Shown: one piece after another, positions 33,781 to 43,600 of the stretch
Layout of the letters: the number at the start of each line of letters is the position of its first letter
Numbering within the stretch: position 1 is the first letter of the stretch
DNA from: JOPF136 sp035272605
GTDB taxonomy: Bacteria; Acidobacteriota; Terriglobia; Acidiferrales; UBA7541
Direction: 5' to 3'
Assembly (NCBI GenBank): GCA_035272605.1
Contig: DATEQM010000242.1
Span: 1 to 50,115 of the forward strand
DNA: 50,115 nt
Made by a program: the position numbers and the translations under genes
Notes under the pieces: generated by a model
The model's database searches: none
What the model saw: only the letters and a program-made list of their open reading frames with translations
Told to the model about the DNA's origin: nothing

Positions 33781-34407
33781 GTGAGCGAACTGGATGCGAC
33801 AATTCACGCGGGACACGCCGGGATGGAGGAGTCGCCGTATGGCATTCCCTCCGGGAAGCTGGCCATGTGGTGTTTCGTTCTCTCCGACGCAGTGACCTTC
33901 AGCGCGATCCTGTTTGCCTACGGCTACCTTCGGATCGGCAGCACGAACTGGAGCACGCCCTTCGAGTTTGCGCACGCCATCCTCAACGGCCTGGTGATGA
34001 CCTTCATCCTGCTGACCAGCGGGCTCACCATGCTTGCGGCGGTGGAAGCGGCCAAGGCCGGGCGCACCGCGGCGGGAACCCGCTGGCTCTGGGCCACCTG
34101 CGCGCTGGGCGCCCTCTTTGCCACCCTTCATCTCCGGGAATGGGGGCGCATGATGAACGAAGGCTGGCGCCTGTTCCAGAACCCCTTGGGCGGCTCGGTG
34201 GAATTCGGCGCGGCCTTCTTCTGCATCACCGGGCTCCATCTCCTGCACGTCCTCGGCGGCGTGTGCGCCCTGGCCGTGATTGCGCTGGGCTACCGCCGCC
34301 AGCGCTACAATTCCATTGATGTCGAGGTTCTGGGGATTTATTGGCACTTTGTCGATCTGGTCTGGATGTTTGTTTTTCCGCTGGTCTATCTCATGAACGC
34401 GCGTTAA
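33781..34407 (+). CDS. coxC: Cytochrome c oxidase subunit III
   Basis: Integral membrane subunit that stabilises subunit I, 208 aa with five predicted helices, as in bacterial short forms. Family marks are GKLAMWCFVLSDAVTFSAILFAYGY near the start, then FFCITGLHLLHVLGGV and the closing VEVLGIYWHFVDLVWMFVFPLVYL. The GTG at 33781 is preceded by GGAAGGGAG. It follows coxA by 76 bp. Confidence 0.93.
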   Translation: MSELDATIHAGHAGMEESPYGIPSGKLAMWCFVLSDAVTFSAILFAYGYLRIGSTNWSTPFEFAHAILNGLVMTFILLTSGLTMLAAVEAAKAGRTAAGTRWLWATCALGALFATLHLREWGRMMNEGWRLFQNPLGGSVEFGAAFFCITGLHLLHVLGGVCALAVIALGYRRQRYNSIDVEVLGIYWHFVDLVWMFVFPLVYLMNAR

Positions 34408-34431
34408 GGTGTGCAAGGGCGAGAGGGAAAC

Positions 34432-34746
34432 ATGAGCGTACAGGGAGCAGCGCTGGGTCCGGGCATGCAGTTTTTCGTGGCCGTGTGGATTGCTCTGATG
34501 TGCATCGTGGGGGTCGAGGTGATTGTCACCTACCAGCACCTGCCTCCCCGGCAGCTCCTGGTCTGGCTGCTGCTTCTGGCGTTCCTGGAGGCGGGCGTCG
34601 CCGCCTGGTACTTCATGCATCTCAAATACGAGCGCGCCGCGCTCACCTGGAGCCTGCTCCCCGCTCTCGTTTTCGTCGTGTTCATGATGGACCATATCTG
34701 GCCGGACGCCTTCCGCCTGGCCAGCATGCGGCTGCTCTCGCGATGA
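34432..34746 (+). CDS. coxD: Cytochrome c oxidase subunit IV (prokaryotic type)
   Basis: Small membrane subunit of 104 aa with three hydrophobic helices (about 12-33, 40-58 and 68-85). The segment FLEAGVAAWYFMHLKYER is typical of COX4_pro proteins, which assist assembly of the CuB/heme centre. It starts 24 nt after coxC with GAGGGAAAC as ribosome site. Its stop overlaps the ATG of the next frame (ATGA). Confidence 0.85.
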   Translation: MSVQGAALGPGMQFFVAVWIALMCIVGVEVIVTYQHLPPRQLLVWLLLLAFLEAGVAAWYFMHLKYERAALTWSLLPALVFVVFMMDHIWPDAFRLASMRLLSR

Positions 34747-35012
34747 GGCGGACCATGAAAAGACTTTGGCTGGTGGGCTTGGCAGCAGTCTCTGCCCTGT
34801 GCTCTCCGGCGGCCCTGTACGCCCAAGCCTGCCCGCTCTGCTACCAGACCTCTGTTTCCGCCGATTTCATTCGGGCGCTCAAGGCCGGAATCTTCGCCCT
34901 CCTTTTTCCATCCATGCTGATCTTTGCTGTCATTTCGGTGCTCACCTATCGCAGGCGCGATGACTGCGGCGAGGCAGAAACGCCCCAACCTCCCTCCGGC
35001 GGATCTAATTAA
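34743..35012 (+). CDS. Small membrane protein with CPLC motif, last gene of the oxidase operon
   Basis: An 89-residue protein (or 85 if the ATG at 34755 is used). An N-terminal signal ending in YAQA is followed by CPLCYQT (Cys30, Cys33), one membrane helix (about 49-68) and a charged tail. The CxxC pair faces the periplasm and could bind copper or act in disulfide exchange. Its first ATG overlaps the coxD stop. Similar small proteins end other oxidase operons, so a role in assembly is likely but not shown. Confidence 0.7.
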   Translation: MRRTMKRLWLVGLAAVSALCSPAALYAQACPLCYQTSVSADFIRALKAGIFALLFPSMLIFAVISVLTYRRRDDCGEAETPQPPSGGSN

Positions 35013-35084
35013 CTTTGCGAGGGCCCCGACCCGGCATCATCTGTGGTGAGGATTCACTCTCAGAAGGCGCTTGGTTGTCGCAGT

Positions 35085-35387
35085 TCAGCGTTCGCCGCTC
35101 GTCTCGTTCGCTTCCTCGTCCTCTTGCTTCAAACTGCGTAAGAAAGTGCGAGTCGCGAATGGCGCAGCCGTGAACACCACCATCATCAGCGAAATCCCCA
35201 GCCACGGTGGGAATCCTGGCAATTGCACCATCACCAGGAACGTGAATCCCACGCTCACTCCCAGCCCCAGCAATACCAGGAATTGAGCCCGCGGCTTCAT
35301 CCGGTGCATGCTGCGCGTCAAGAGCACCACGCCCGCGGCAAAGGCCAGCGGTGCCAAGAGCAGCGGCACTGGTCCGGACAGATCCAT
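35085..35387 (-). CDS. Small membrane protein of unknown function
   Basis: A 100-residue protein with three hydrophobic segments (5-24, 34-56 and 60-80) and an acidic tail (KQEDEEANETSGER). The ATG at 35387 has GAGGAG 5 nt upstream. It converges on the oxidase operon with 72 bp between stops. Conserved only at the level of general character, so no family is assigned. Confidence 0.55.
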   Translation of the reverse strand: MDLSGPVPLLLAPLAFAAGVVLLTRSMHRMKPRAQFLVLLGLGVSVGFTFLVMVQLPGFPPWLGISLMMVVFTAAPFATRTFLRSLKQEDEEANETSGER

Positions 35388-35440
35388 CAGGCTCCTCGGC
35401 GTACGCTGCGGCGATGCTGCCGTGAACTGTCCTGGGCCGC

Positions 35441-36886
35441 CTAGCGGCGCTCGCTCATGGCCTTCGCTGGCGCGAGTTTCCCGTCCGCGCCGGCAGTCAG
35501 AGAGACGAAGGCCGGGTCGCTCTTCAGCGAGGCGAATACGGCATCCACCCGCGCCTCCATCATCTCCTTGCTTCGCACCGCGTCGTAGCGTTCGTATTCG
35601 AAAAAGTGCCGCCTCAGCAGCTCCAGCGCCTTCTCCCGCTCGCCCGTCTGCGCGAAAATGGCGGCCAGGTTGTACGACGCCGGCAGCAGCCCTTCGTTCT
35701 CCCGCGCGACCTTCAAGGCTTCTTCGCCGTGGCCGTTCTCGGCCAGGAACACCGCCGCGAACACCAGGTTGTAGGAATCCTTCGGCGCCAGCGCCAGCGC
35801 CTCGCCCACGTACTTATCTGTCTTTGCCGCGTCTCCTTCCGAATTCCAGTAGACCGCCAGGTTGCGATACGCCAGCGCCAGGGGAAAGGTCTCCACTGAC
35901 CGTTCCATCAGTGCCAGCCCTTTCTTGAATTCTCCTTCGTGAATCGTCATTTTGCCCAGGCCGTGCAGCGCTACCGCGCGCGCCAGCGGGTCGGCGGGCA
36001 TCGCCAGAATCTTCTCGAACGTGCTTCGCGCTTTGTCCCAGTCTCCAATGTCATGCCGGTAGAGCTCGCCCAGGTAACGCAGCGGAGTCGCATCGGCCGG
36101 ATCCATGCGGTGCGCTTCCGCGTAAAGCCGCTCCGCCTCCACGTAGCGCGCGCTGTTCTCCGCCGTCAGGCCCTCGCGCATCGTGCGTTCCATCCGCGCG
36201 CTTACCCCGGCATCGAAGTTCGGCGCATCAAAGAGTTGCCCGGCCTCGTCCACCCCCAGTTTCTTCAGCTCCTTCGCCGCGTCCTTGGCGCGGTTCGGGA
36301 ACATGCACTTCTGTTCCATCACTTGGCGCAGCTCGGCGATGGCGCCGCTCTTGTCCCCGGCCTTCGCCCGGTTCTTGGCATCCTCCAGTCTTTCCTTCTC
36401 GGCGGAGTCCCGCTTCTTCACTTCACTCTCGACCAGCTTTTCCACCTGATCCACGCGGAGAAATCCGTCCTTGTTCTCCGCTTTTCCCAGCACCGTATTG
36501 TCCGGCTGCGCCAGCACGGCCACCGGAAGTTTTTCGCCGGAGGCCAGCTTTTGTCCCAGGGGACCCGCGGCATCCGCCACCCCCAGGGTCACGCATTGCG
36601 ATGCATAGAGTGTCAGGATGCGCGAATTGCGCAGGCTGGACTTCTCCAGTTCCCTCTGGCCCGTCGGGAACCAGTACACCACCAGCCCCTCCTTCACCGG
36701 CGGGTCGCTCGCCTTCACGATCCGCCACGGCACGTGGTAGACGGGCTCGTCCGCACCGCCCATCACGCCTGCTCCGCCCATCCCGCCCCCACCGCCGCCT
36801 CCACAGGTGGCCCACAGCGGCATGGGCGGAAGAAACAGAATCGCCCCGAGCACGACCGCTAGCGCGCGCAAGAATTGAGTTTTCAT
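35441..36886 (-). CDS. Secreted TPR-repeat protein with N-terminal thioredoxin-like region
   Basis: A 481-residue exported protein. The signal peptide ends near PLWAT and is followed by a Cys-Gly7 stretch and Gly/Met residues (CGGGGGGGMGGAGVMGG), which may be a flexible linker. Residues 50-160 (PWRIVKASDPPVKEGLVVYWF, ASQCVTLGVADAAG) have a strand-helix pattern like a degenerate thioredoxin fold. From about residue 165 onward TPR-type helix pairs appear (YVEAERLYAEAHRMDPADATPLRYLGELYR, LALMERSVETFPLALAYRNLAVYW). It is probably a periplasmic scaffold. The start at 36886 lacks a strong ribosome site. It follows the gene at 36952 on the same strand. Confidence 0.7.
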   Translation of the reverse strand: MKTQFLRALAVVLGAILFLPPMPLWATCGGGGGGGMGGAGVMGGADEPVYHVPWRIVKASDPPVKEGLVVYWFPTGQRELEKSSLRNSRILTLYASQCVTLGVADAAGPLGQKLASGEKLPVAVLAQPDNTVLGKAENKDGFLRVDQVEKLVESEVKKRDSAEKERLEDAKNRAKAGDKSGAIAELRQVMEQKCMFPNRAKDAAKELKKLGVDEAGQLFDAPNFDAGVSARMERTMREGLTAENSARYVEAERLYAEAHRMDPADATPLRYLGELYRHDIGDWDKARSTFEKILAMPADPLARAVALHGLGKMTIHEGEFKKGLALMERSVETFPLALAYRNLAVYWNSEGDAAKTDKYVGEALALAPKDSYNLVFAAVFLAENGHGEEALKVARENEGLLPASYNLAAIFAQTGEREKALELLRRHFFEYERYDAVRSKEMMEARVDAVFASLKSDPAFVSLTAGADGKLAPAKAMSERR

Positions 36887-36951
36887 GGGCGCCAGTATAC
36901 CAAAGCCGCCCGCGGCCCGGCAGGAGGGCGACTCTCGCAGCTCGGAATCGC

Positions 36952-37485
36952 CTATCGTTCCGCAACCCGCAGGTACTCGAGCTTCAGAAGCTGTTTCCAA
37001 TCGGCCGCCTCTCTTTCTTCCAGCGTCCAGGTATAGTCGTCGTTTGTCTTTCGCGCCACCTGCACGCGCATGTCGGCCTCTTTGCCTTGCATGTCTTCCG
37101 CTCGAAACGTGATTTGCATCAGGTCGCCGTCCACGCGCACCGGGCCCTGCGTGATCCTATCCCGCGCGTCCATGTACCACACCGCCAGGCTGGTCTCCGC
37201 CGGATTCCAGTAAAAGTTCCCATCATAATTTCGCAGTGTCCCTTTGTCCGTTACGAAATGCGTGGTGAACCGGATAAAGGCCTTGTTGTCCGACCACTGG
37301 TAGCGCGTCTCGATTCGCTCCAGCCCTGGGCCCATTTTGGATGTGTCTGCGGTCCACACTCCTCCCACCAGCCAGGCCAGTGCCGCAATCGGCTTTGCGG
37401 CCGGCGGCTTCGGCGCGCTCTCCTGGCCGGAAAATGCAGTCGTGGCCAGCCCGAATACAAGCGGTAGAACGAAGGTGTTTCTCAT
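36952..37485 (-). CDS. Hypothetical secreted protein
   Basis: A 177-residue exported protein. AAGGAG lies 6 nt before the ATG at 37485, and a signal peptide ends near FSGQ. The mature part begins with a Pro/Lys/Ala linker, then a single beta-rich domain: LAWLVGGVWTADTS, RIETRYQWSDNKAFIRFTTHF and QITFRAEDMQGKEADMRVQVARK. Length and strand pattern resemble small lipocalin-like or DUF1579-like proteins that begin with 'LVGGxW', but I cannot confirm the family. It ends 65 bp before the TPR gene, so the two may be cotranscribed. Confidence 0.6.
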   Translation of the reverse strand: MRNTFVLPLVFGLATTAFSGQESAPKPPAAKPIAALAWLVGGVWTADTSKMGPGLERIETRYQWSDNKAFIRFTTHFVTDKGTLRNYDGNFYWNPAETSLAVWYMDARDRITQGPVRVDGDLMQITFRAEDMQGKEADMRVQVARKTNDDYTWTLEEREAADWKQLLKLEYLRVAER

Positions 37486-37782
37486 CGCTGCTCCTTGTGG
37501 ATTGCCGGCGCGGCTTGGCTAGTGCTGCCCGCCCGGTGCGTTCGCTGTATCTCCCCTTTCTCTCAATTCTCACTCCTTTCCACCAGAACCCTTCCAATCC
37601 GTTCCAGATCGGGCCGAATCCCCCTCGGCGATTTCCCTCCGATGCGTCCTTTCGAGCCTTCCGGGCATCCTACAGGAAAAGCGGGGGAGCGCGCCGGTTT
37701 CCGAGAGTGGTAGCCGCCAAATTTCGTTCCACCCTTCGGGCATCGGTTCGGCGCGCATCCCGCCACCTGGAGATTGACACCC

Positions 37783-38529
37783 ATGAAAGGACTCATCCTT
37801 CTTGCTCTCCTGGCAATTTCGACGGATCTCTCCGGCCAGCAAATGATTCCGGCCGGGACTGCGTTACCGGTTCGTCTGGAATCTTCCCTTTCTTCCTCCA
37901 AGAGCAAGCCCGGCCAGGAAATCGAGGCCCGCGTCATGCAGGACGTTCCTCTGGCCGGCAAGACGTTGATTCCTCGGGGAGCCAAACTCTTCGGCCACGT
38001 GATCAGCGTGACCCCCTCGGCCGGCGGCGCCGGTTCCCAGATCTCCTTCCGCTTTGACCGGCTGATCTTTTCCGGACGCACCATCCCCATCACGGTTCAT
38101 CTCCGGGCCATCGCCTCCATGATGGAAATCTATGACGCGCAGATTCCTTCCGTGGGCGCCGATCGCGGAACTCCCCCTGATTCCTACACCACGGTGCAAG
38201 TCGGCGGAGACGTGGTCTATCGCGGCGGCGGGCCGGTGATGCGCGGCTCAGAAGTTGTCGGAAAGCCGGTTCCCTACGGCGTTCTGGTCCGCCTCAATTC
38301 CCAGCCCGATAAGCCCTGCCGCGGCGCCGCCGCAGGAAATGACCAGCCGCAAGCTCTTTGGCTCTTTTCTTCCGACGCATGTGGCGCCTACGGCTTCCCC
38401 AACATCACGATTGCGCACGCCGGGCGCACAAATCCTGCCGGTGTGGTAGTTCTCGCGGCAAGCGACGGGGCACTGAAGATTATGGGCGGCAGCGGCATGC
38501 TCCTTCGCGTGGACAGCAGCAGCCTCTAA
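37783..38529 (+). CDS. Hypothetical secreted protein with pAGT beta domain
   Basis: A 248-residue exported protein. The ATG at 37783 has GGAG 11 nt upstream and a signal peptide ending LSGQQ. The domain starts MIPAGTALPVRLESSLSSSKSKPGQEIEARVMQDVPLAGKTLIPRGAKLFGHV. This is the same plan as the protein at 10169, with two 'PxG' turns and a strand on each side. A second, Gly-rich half follows (VVYRGGGPVMRG, then SDACGAYGFPNITIAHAG) and contains two Cys that may pair. Role unknown. Export and fold suggest an envelope component. Confidence 0.65.
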   Translation: MKGLILLALLAISTDLSGQQMIPAGTALPVRLESSLSSSKSKPGQEIEARVMQDVPLAGKTLIPRGAKLFGHVISVTPSAGGAGSQISFRFDRLIFSGRTIPITVHLRAIASMMEIYDAQIPSVGADRGTPPDSYTTVQVGGDVVYRGGGPVMRGSEVVGKPVPYGVLVRLNSQPDKPCRGAAAGNDQPQALWLFSSDACGAYGFPNITIAHAGRTNPAGVVVLAASDGALKIMGGSGMLLRVDSSSL

Positions 38530-38630
38530 GAGCAGGCAGGCTCTTCACGGATTCTTTGACTTCCAGGACATGCCCTGGAGATAATGCGCATTGCAAATCT
38601 GCGAGGCATAAGAGGGCCTGGGAACAGCGG

Positions 38631-39356
38631 ATGCTGACAGCAGTAAAATACGAAGCGGGTCGCGCCCCGATCCTCGCGGCGCCAGGTCCCCGAAAAGGCT
38701 TCGCGCACGCGGGCGTTACCTGGCCCTTCCTGCTGTTGGGCTTGCTCCTTGGTCTGGTCGGCTCTGTCCCAGCGGCCGCATCTTCTCCGCCACAAATTCA
38801 TTCCGCTCCCGCGCTCGCCTCGACCTCGAGCTTCACACTCGCCGATTTCGATGGTGACCGGAAACCGGACCTGGCCAGTGTCGAATTCAATCGCTTCGAT
38901 TCCTCCTCGGTGCGCTACTGGATCACTTTACGGCTCACCACCGGCGGCGGACAGACGGTTGAAGTCATCGGTCCTCTTGGCGGTCTGGACATTTCGGCGC
39001 GCGATGTGAATGGTGATGCGGCTCTCGATCTGATCGTCCGGACGGCCTGGCAGCATCGGATCGTTGCCATCTTCCTGAACGACGGCCATGGTCATTTCGC
39101 CGCCGCCGATCCCTCGGCCCTTTCTTCGGCCATGGAGAACTCGTCCGCAGCGTGGTTGCCGGCTGCACGCCAGAGCCGCGAAGACTCCGCCCTGAGCCGT
39201 TCGGAGTATTCCGCGGGGGACTGCGAGGGAGTCGGCGCGCTTTCTCGCCCCCAAGAATTTCGGCATTCTGCTTTCTCTCCCGAATTCAAACTCTCTCGCT
39301 TTTTCTTCTCTTCGTCTTTTGGCAGAGCTCCCCCCGCCTCAGTTTCCCTCGTTTAA
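38631..39356 (+). CDS. FG-GAP/VCBS-repeat protein, possibly degenerate C-terminus
   Basis: A 241-residue protein. A hydrophobic segment (29-50) serves as a signal. Two calcium-type FG-GAP/VCBS units are visible: FTLADFDGDRKPDLASVEF and ISARDVNGDAALDLIVR, each with a DxDGDxxxDL loop. A third partial unit reads FLNDGHGHF. Beyond about residue 165 the sequence turns into Ser/Arg-rich low complexity and ends VSLV without any further repeat, so the frame may be truncated or shifted compared with longer relatives. The ribosome site is weak (GAGGG 14 nt before the ATG at 38631). Confidence 0.5.
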   Translation: MLTAVKYEAGRAPILAAPGPRKGFAHAGVTWPFLLLGLLLGLVGSVPAAASSPPQIHSAPALASTSSFTLADFDGDRKPDLASVEFNRFDSSSVRYWITLRLTTGGGQTVEVIGPLGGLDISARDVNGDAALDLIVRTAWQHRIVAIFLNDGHGHFAAADPSALSSAMENSSAAWLPAARQSREDSALSRSEYSAGDCEGVGALSRPQEFRHSAFSPEFKLSRFFFSSSFGRAPPASVSLV

Positions 39357-39470
39357 GCACCCGTTCCGTCGCACAGGCCATTCTTGAAGCCCTTCCAGGG
39401 CAGTCTGATGATCATTCGCGTTTTCCCGGTTCGGCGTCTTCGAATTGGGCGCGGCAGATGAGGTCTTTCG

Positions 39471-40601
39471 ATGAGGCACACGTATTTACGAATTGAGGCG
39501 CTAGTTCTTGCCCTGGCTCTCCTTCTCGCGAGCTGCGGCAATGGCAAGGCGGACCCCGTAGCGGAAGCGCCCCCGCTCGCGCAGGTTGAGCACGAACAGG
39601 ACGGAAGTGTGATCCAGGTGGATCATCCTGAGCAGTTTTCTCTCGCCACAGTTGCCGCCTACAGTTCCCGCCCGCAGTTGGTTGTGACGGGAGTTGTGGC
39701 TCCCGATGTTTCCCGCAACGTGCCGGTGATTACCATGGCCTCCGGACGCGTCGTGGACATCCGCGCGCGTCTGGGCGACACGGTGCGGAAAGGACAGTTG
39801 CTCTTGCGCGTGCGAAGTTCGGATGTCTCCGGGGCCTATTCCGACTACCGCAAGGCTGTCGCGGACGAGATCCTCGCGCGCACCCAATTCGAACGCGCCA
39901 AGGACCTCTACGGCCACGGGGCTATCTCTCTCAACGATCTTCAGGTTGCCCAGGACAACGAAGACAAGGCCAAAGTGGACGTCGAAACAACCGCCGAACG
40001 TCTGCGATTGCTGGGCAACGACCCCGATCATCCGAACGGCGTTGTGGACATTTATGCGCCGGTCTCGGGAGTGATCACCGACCAGCAAGTCACCAATGCC
40101 GCGGGGGTGCAAGCGCTGGCCTCGAATCCGTTCACGATTTCTGACCTCTCCCACGTGTGGGTCGTGTGCGACGTGTACGAAAACGATCTGGCCGATGTGC
40201 GCCTGGGGGACTCCGCCGAAATTCGCCTCAACGCCTATCCCGGCAAGCTCCTCAGGGGCACGATCGGCAACATCGGCGCAATTCTCGACCCCAGCCTTCG
40301 CACCGCAAAGGTGCGCATCCAGGTGAGTAATCCGGGGACTTTGCGGCTGGGCTTGTTTGTCACCGCCACATTCCGCGGCCAGAAGCAGGAGACGCACTCG
40401 GAAATTCCGGCCGCGGCGATCTTGCATCTCCATGACCGCGATTGGGTCTTCGTCCCCGCCGGCGAAGCGAAGTTCCGCCGCGTGGAAGTGGTCACCGGAA
40501 TTATGCTTCCCGGAAATATGCAGGAGGTCGTCTCGGGGATCCGGCCCGGCGTTCAGGTTGTTCAGAATGCCCTGGTGTTTCAGAACACGGTGGAACAGTA
40601 G
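39471..40601 (+). CDS. RND efflux periplasmic adaptor (CzcB/CusB-type lipoprotein), set 1
   Basis: Membrane-fusion protein of 376 aa that links an inner-membrane RND pump to an outer-membrane channel. The lipobox LLASC (Cys22) anchors it to the inner membrane. Family parts are visible in order: beta-barrel start (LVVTGVVAPDV), biotinyl-lipoyl half with GRVVDIRARLGDTVRKGQLLLRV, a helical hairpin (residues 120-180), the second lipoyl half (DIYAPVSGVITDQQV) and the closing barrel. No His-rich metal-binding N-terminus is seen. Its stop is directly followed by the ATG of the pump gene (TAGATG), a coupled operon. Confidence 0.9.
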   Translation: MRHTYLRIEALVLALALLLASCGNGKADPVAEAPPLAQVEHEQDGSVIQVDHPEQFSLATVAAYSSRPQLVVTGVVAPDVSRNVPVITMASGRVVDIRARLGDTVRKGQLLLRVRSSDVSGAYSDYRKAVADEILARTQFERAKDLYGHGAISLNDLQVAQDNEDKAKVDVETTAERLRLLGNDPDHPNGVVDIYAPVSGVITDQQVTNAAGVQALASNPFTISDLSHVWVVCDVYENDLADVRLGDSAEIRLNAYPGKLLRGTIGNIGAILDPSLRTAKVRIQVSNPGTLRLGLFVTATFRGQKQETHSEIPAAAILHLHDRDWVFVPAGEAKFRRVEVVTGIMLPGNMQEVVSGIRPGVQVVQNALVFQNTVEQ

Positions 40602-43600
40602 ATGCTTCGAAAGCTCGTTGATTTTGCTCTGGAGAACCGCTTTTTTGTCCTCGCCGGGGCGCTGCTGCTGTTTGTGTGGGGGGCCATCTCCTTCCATCAG
40701 CTTCCCGTCGAGGCCTATCCCGACGTGGCGGACAACTACGTGGAAATCATCACCCAGTGGCCGGGAATCTCCGCGGAACAAATCGAGCAGCAGGTCACGA
40801 TTCCACTGGAAACCGTGATGAACGGCATCCCCCACGTGACTCACCTGCGCTCTTTTTCCCTCTTCGGGCTCTCCGATTTGAAGCTGATTTTCGATGAGGA
40901 GGAGGAAGACGCCTGGAACCGCGAGCGGGTTCTCGAGCGGCTTTCGCAAGTCACCTTGCCGCCCGGCGTGGTGCCCCAGATGGGCACTGACTGGAGCCCC
41001 GTAGGCCAAATCTACTTCTTCACCTTGCGCAGCACCAATCCAAGCTACGACGTCATGGAGCTCAAGTCCATCGAGGATTGGATCGTCGAGAAAAATTTCA
41101 AAGCCGTCCCCGATATCGTCGACGTGGCCAGCTTCGGTGGTCCCACCCGCGAGTACCAGGTGCGCGTGGACCCCAATAAATTGATCGCCTACGGACTCAG
41201 CCTGGCCCAGGTCGAGCAGCAGCTCGCCAATAACAACGCCAATGCCGGCGGCAGCTTTATCGAAGCTGGTTTGCAGCAGGTGAATATCCGGGAAGTGGGC
41301 CTGGTCAGAAGCGTACAGGATGTCGAAAACACGGTCCTCACCACCAAGGGCGGCACTCCGTTGCGCGTCAAGGATATCGCCGTCGTCTCACAAGGCCCCA
41401 AGATCCGCCTCGGCCAGTTCGCCCGCGCATTGCACCGCGAAGACGGCAAGATTATTGACAACGACGATGTGGTTTCGGGCATCGTGCTCTTGCGCAAAGG
41501 CGCCAACGCCGACCTGGCGCTCGCGGGAATCCACGCCAAGGTCAAAGAGCTGAATGACCGCATTCTGCCTCCCGGCGTCAAAGTGGTTCCCTTTATTGAC
41601 CGCAGTGACCTGGTCCACTACACCACTCATACAGTGCTCGACAACCTCTCCCTGGGCATGATCCTGGTGGTGGTCGTTTTGTTTCTGTTTCTCGGAAATG
41701 CCCGCGGAGCGATCATCGTTGCCCTCACCATCCCGTTTTCACTCTTGTTCGCCGCCACCTGCCTCAGCCTGAAGGGGATTCCCGCGAATCTGCTGTCTCT
41801 CGGCGCGCTCGATTTCGGGATGGTCGTGGACGGCGCAGTCGTGATGGTCGAGAATATCGTCCGCCACATGAGCCGTCCCGAGGCTGGCTCCCGGCCCCCG
41901 ATGGCGGTCATTCGCGAGGCCGCGCATGAGGTGCAGCGGCCCGTCTTTTACGCCATTGCCATCATCATCACCGCCTACCTGCCCGTTTTTACCCTCCAGC
42001 GCGTCGAGGGGCGCCTCTTCAAGCCCATGGCCTGGACCGTGGCCTTTGCGCTCCTCGGCGCGCTCCTGTTCTCTATGCTCGTCGCTCCCGTTCTGTCCAG
42101 CGTGTTCTTCCACAAGGACGTACGCGAATCGCGTGGCCCGTTTATGGATCTCGTGAAAACCAGATATCGCCTCGTGGTTCGATGGGGCATCCGCCGCCGT
42201 TTCGTCACCGTGGGTGCCGCTCTTTTCGGTTTGTCTGTCGCCTTGTACCTTGCGTTTAGCGGCGTCATCGGTTCTGAGTTTTTGCCGCACCTCGATGAAG
42301 GCGCGCTCTGGGTCCGGGGTACTCTGGCCCCCAGCACGGGACCGAGTGAAGGTACCCGGCTCGCCAGCCAGGCCCGCATCCTGCTTTGCTCTTTTCCGGA
42401 GGTGCCGCAATGCACCAGCCAGGTGGGGCGTCCCGACGATGGAACCGATACCACCGGATTTTTCAATACCGAATACTTCGTCGATCTGAAACCCAAGGAG
42501 CAGTGGCGGCCCGTCTTTAACCAGGACAAGGACAGGCTGATCGCGGCCATGAATCGCGAGCTGGAAAAGATTCCGGGCGTCAACTGGGGTTTCTCTCAGC
42601 CCATTGAAGACAACATGGAAGAGGCCGTCAGCGGGGTCAAGGGCGAGCTGGCCACCAAGGTGTATGGCGACGACCTGAAAGTCCTGGAGGAGACCGCCGA
42701 TCAGATCGTGGATACCATGCGCCGGATTAAGGGAATAGAAGACCTCGGAGTCTTTCGGGCCCTCGGCCAGCCCAACCTCAACTTTCAGGTGGACCGTGTA
42801 CAAGCCGCGCGTTATCAAATCAACGTCGCGGATATCCAGGACGCCATCCAGACCGCTGCCGGAGGCACTGCCCTCACTCAAGTCTTGCAAGGCGAAGCCC
42901 GCTACGATCTGGTCTTGCGCTACCTCCCGCAGTACCGGACCACGCGGGAAGCCATCGAGAACATTCGTTTGTTGTCTCCCTCGGGTGAGCGAGTCTCTCT
43001 TGCTCAGCTCTGCAAAATCGAGGAACGGGACGGCGGCTCGGAAATCTACCGCGAAGCGAACCAGCGCTATGTGGCAATCAAGTACAGCGTGCGGGGCCGC
43101 GACCTGGGCGGCGCCGTCCAGGAAGCGATTCGCAAGGTAAACTCACGGGTTCACTTGCCTCGCGGGTACCACATCGAGTGGGAAGGTGAATACCAGAGTC
43201 AACTGCGTGCCGAAGCGCGGCTGCTGGTTATAGTTCCGCTCACCGTGCTGGCGATTTTCCTCATCCTCTATACGATGTTTCGCTCGCCCAAGTGGGCCGC
43301 GCTGATTCTCGCGACTGTGGCCATGGCCAGCGTCGGCGGGTTGCTGGCACTGCTGGTCTCCGGAACCCATTTCAGCGTATCCTCTGGAGTCGGTTTTTTG
43401 GCCCTGTTTGGCGTCTCTGTGCAAACGGGCGTGATCATGCTCGAATACATCAACCAGCTCCGGGCGCGTGGCCATTCCATTGAGGATTCTGCTGTGGAGG
43501 GCGCTGTTCTAAGGCTCCGCCCCATTATGATGACCATGCTTGTGGCCACTCTGGGATTGCTGCCGGCGGCGCTCTCCCACGCCATCGGCTCCGATTCGCA

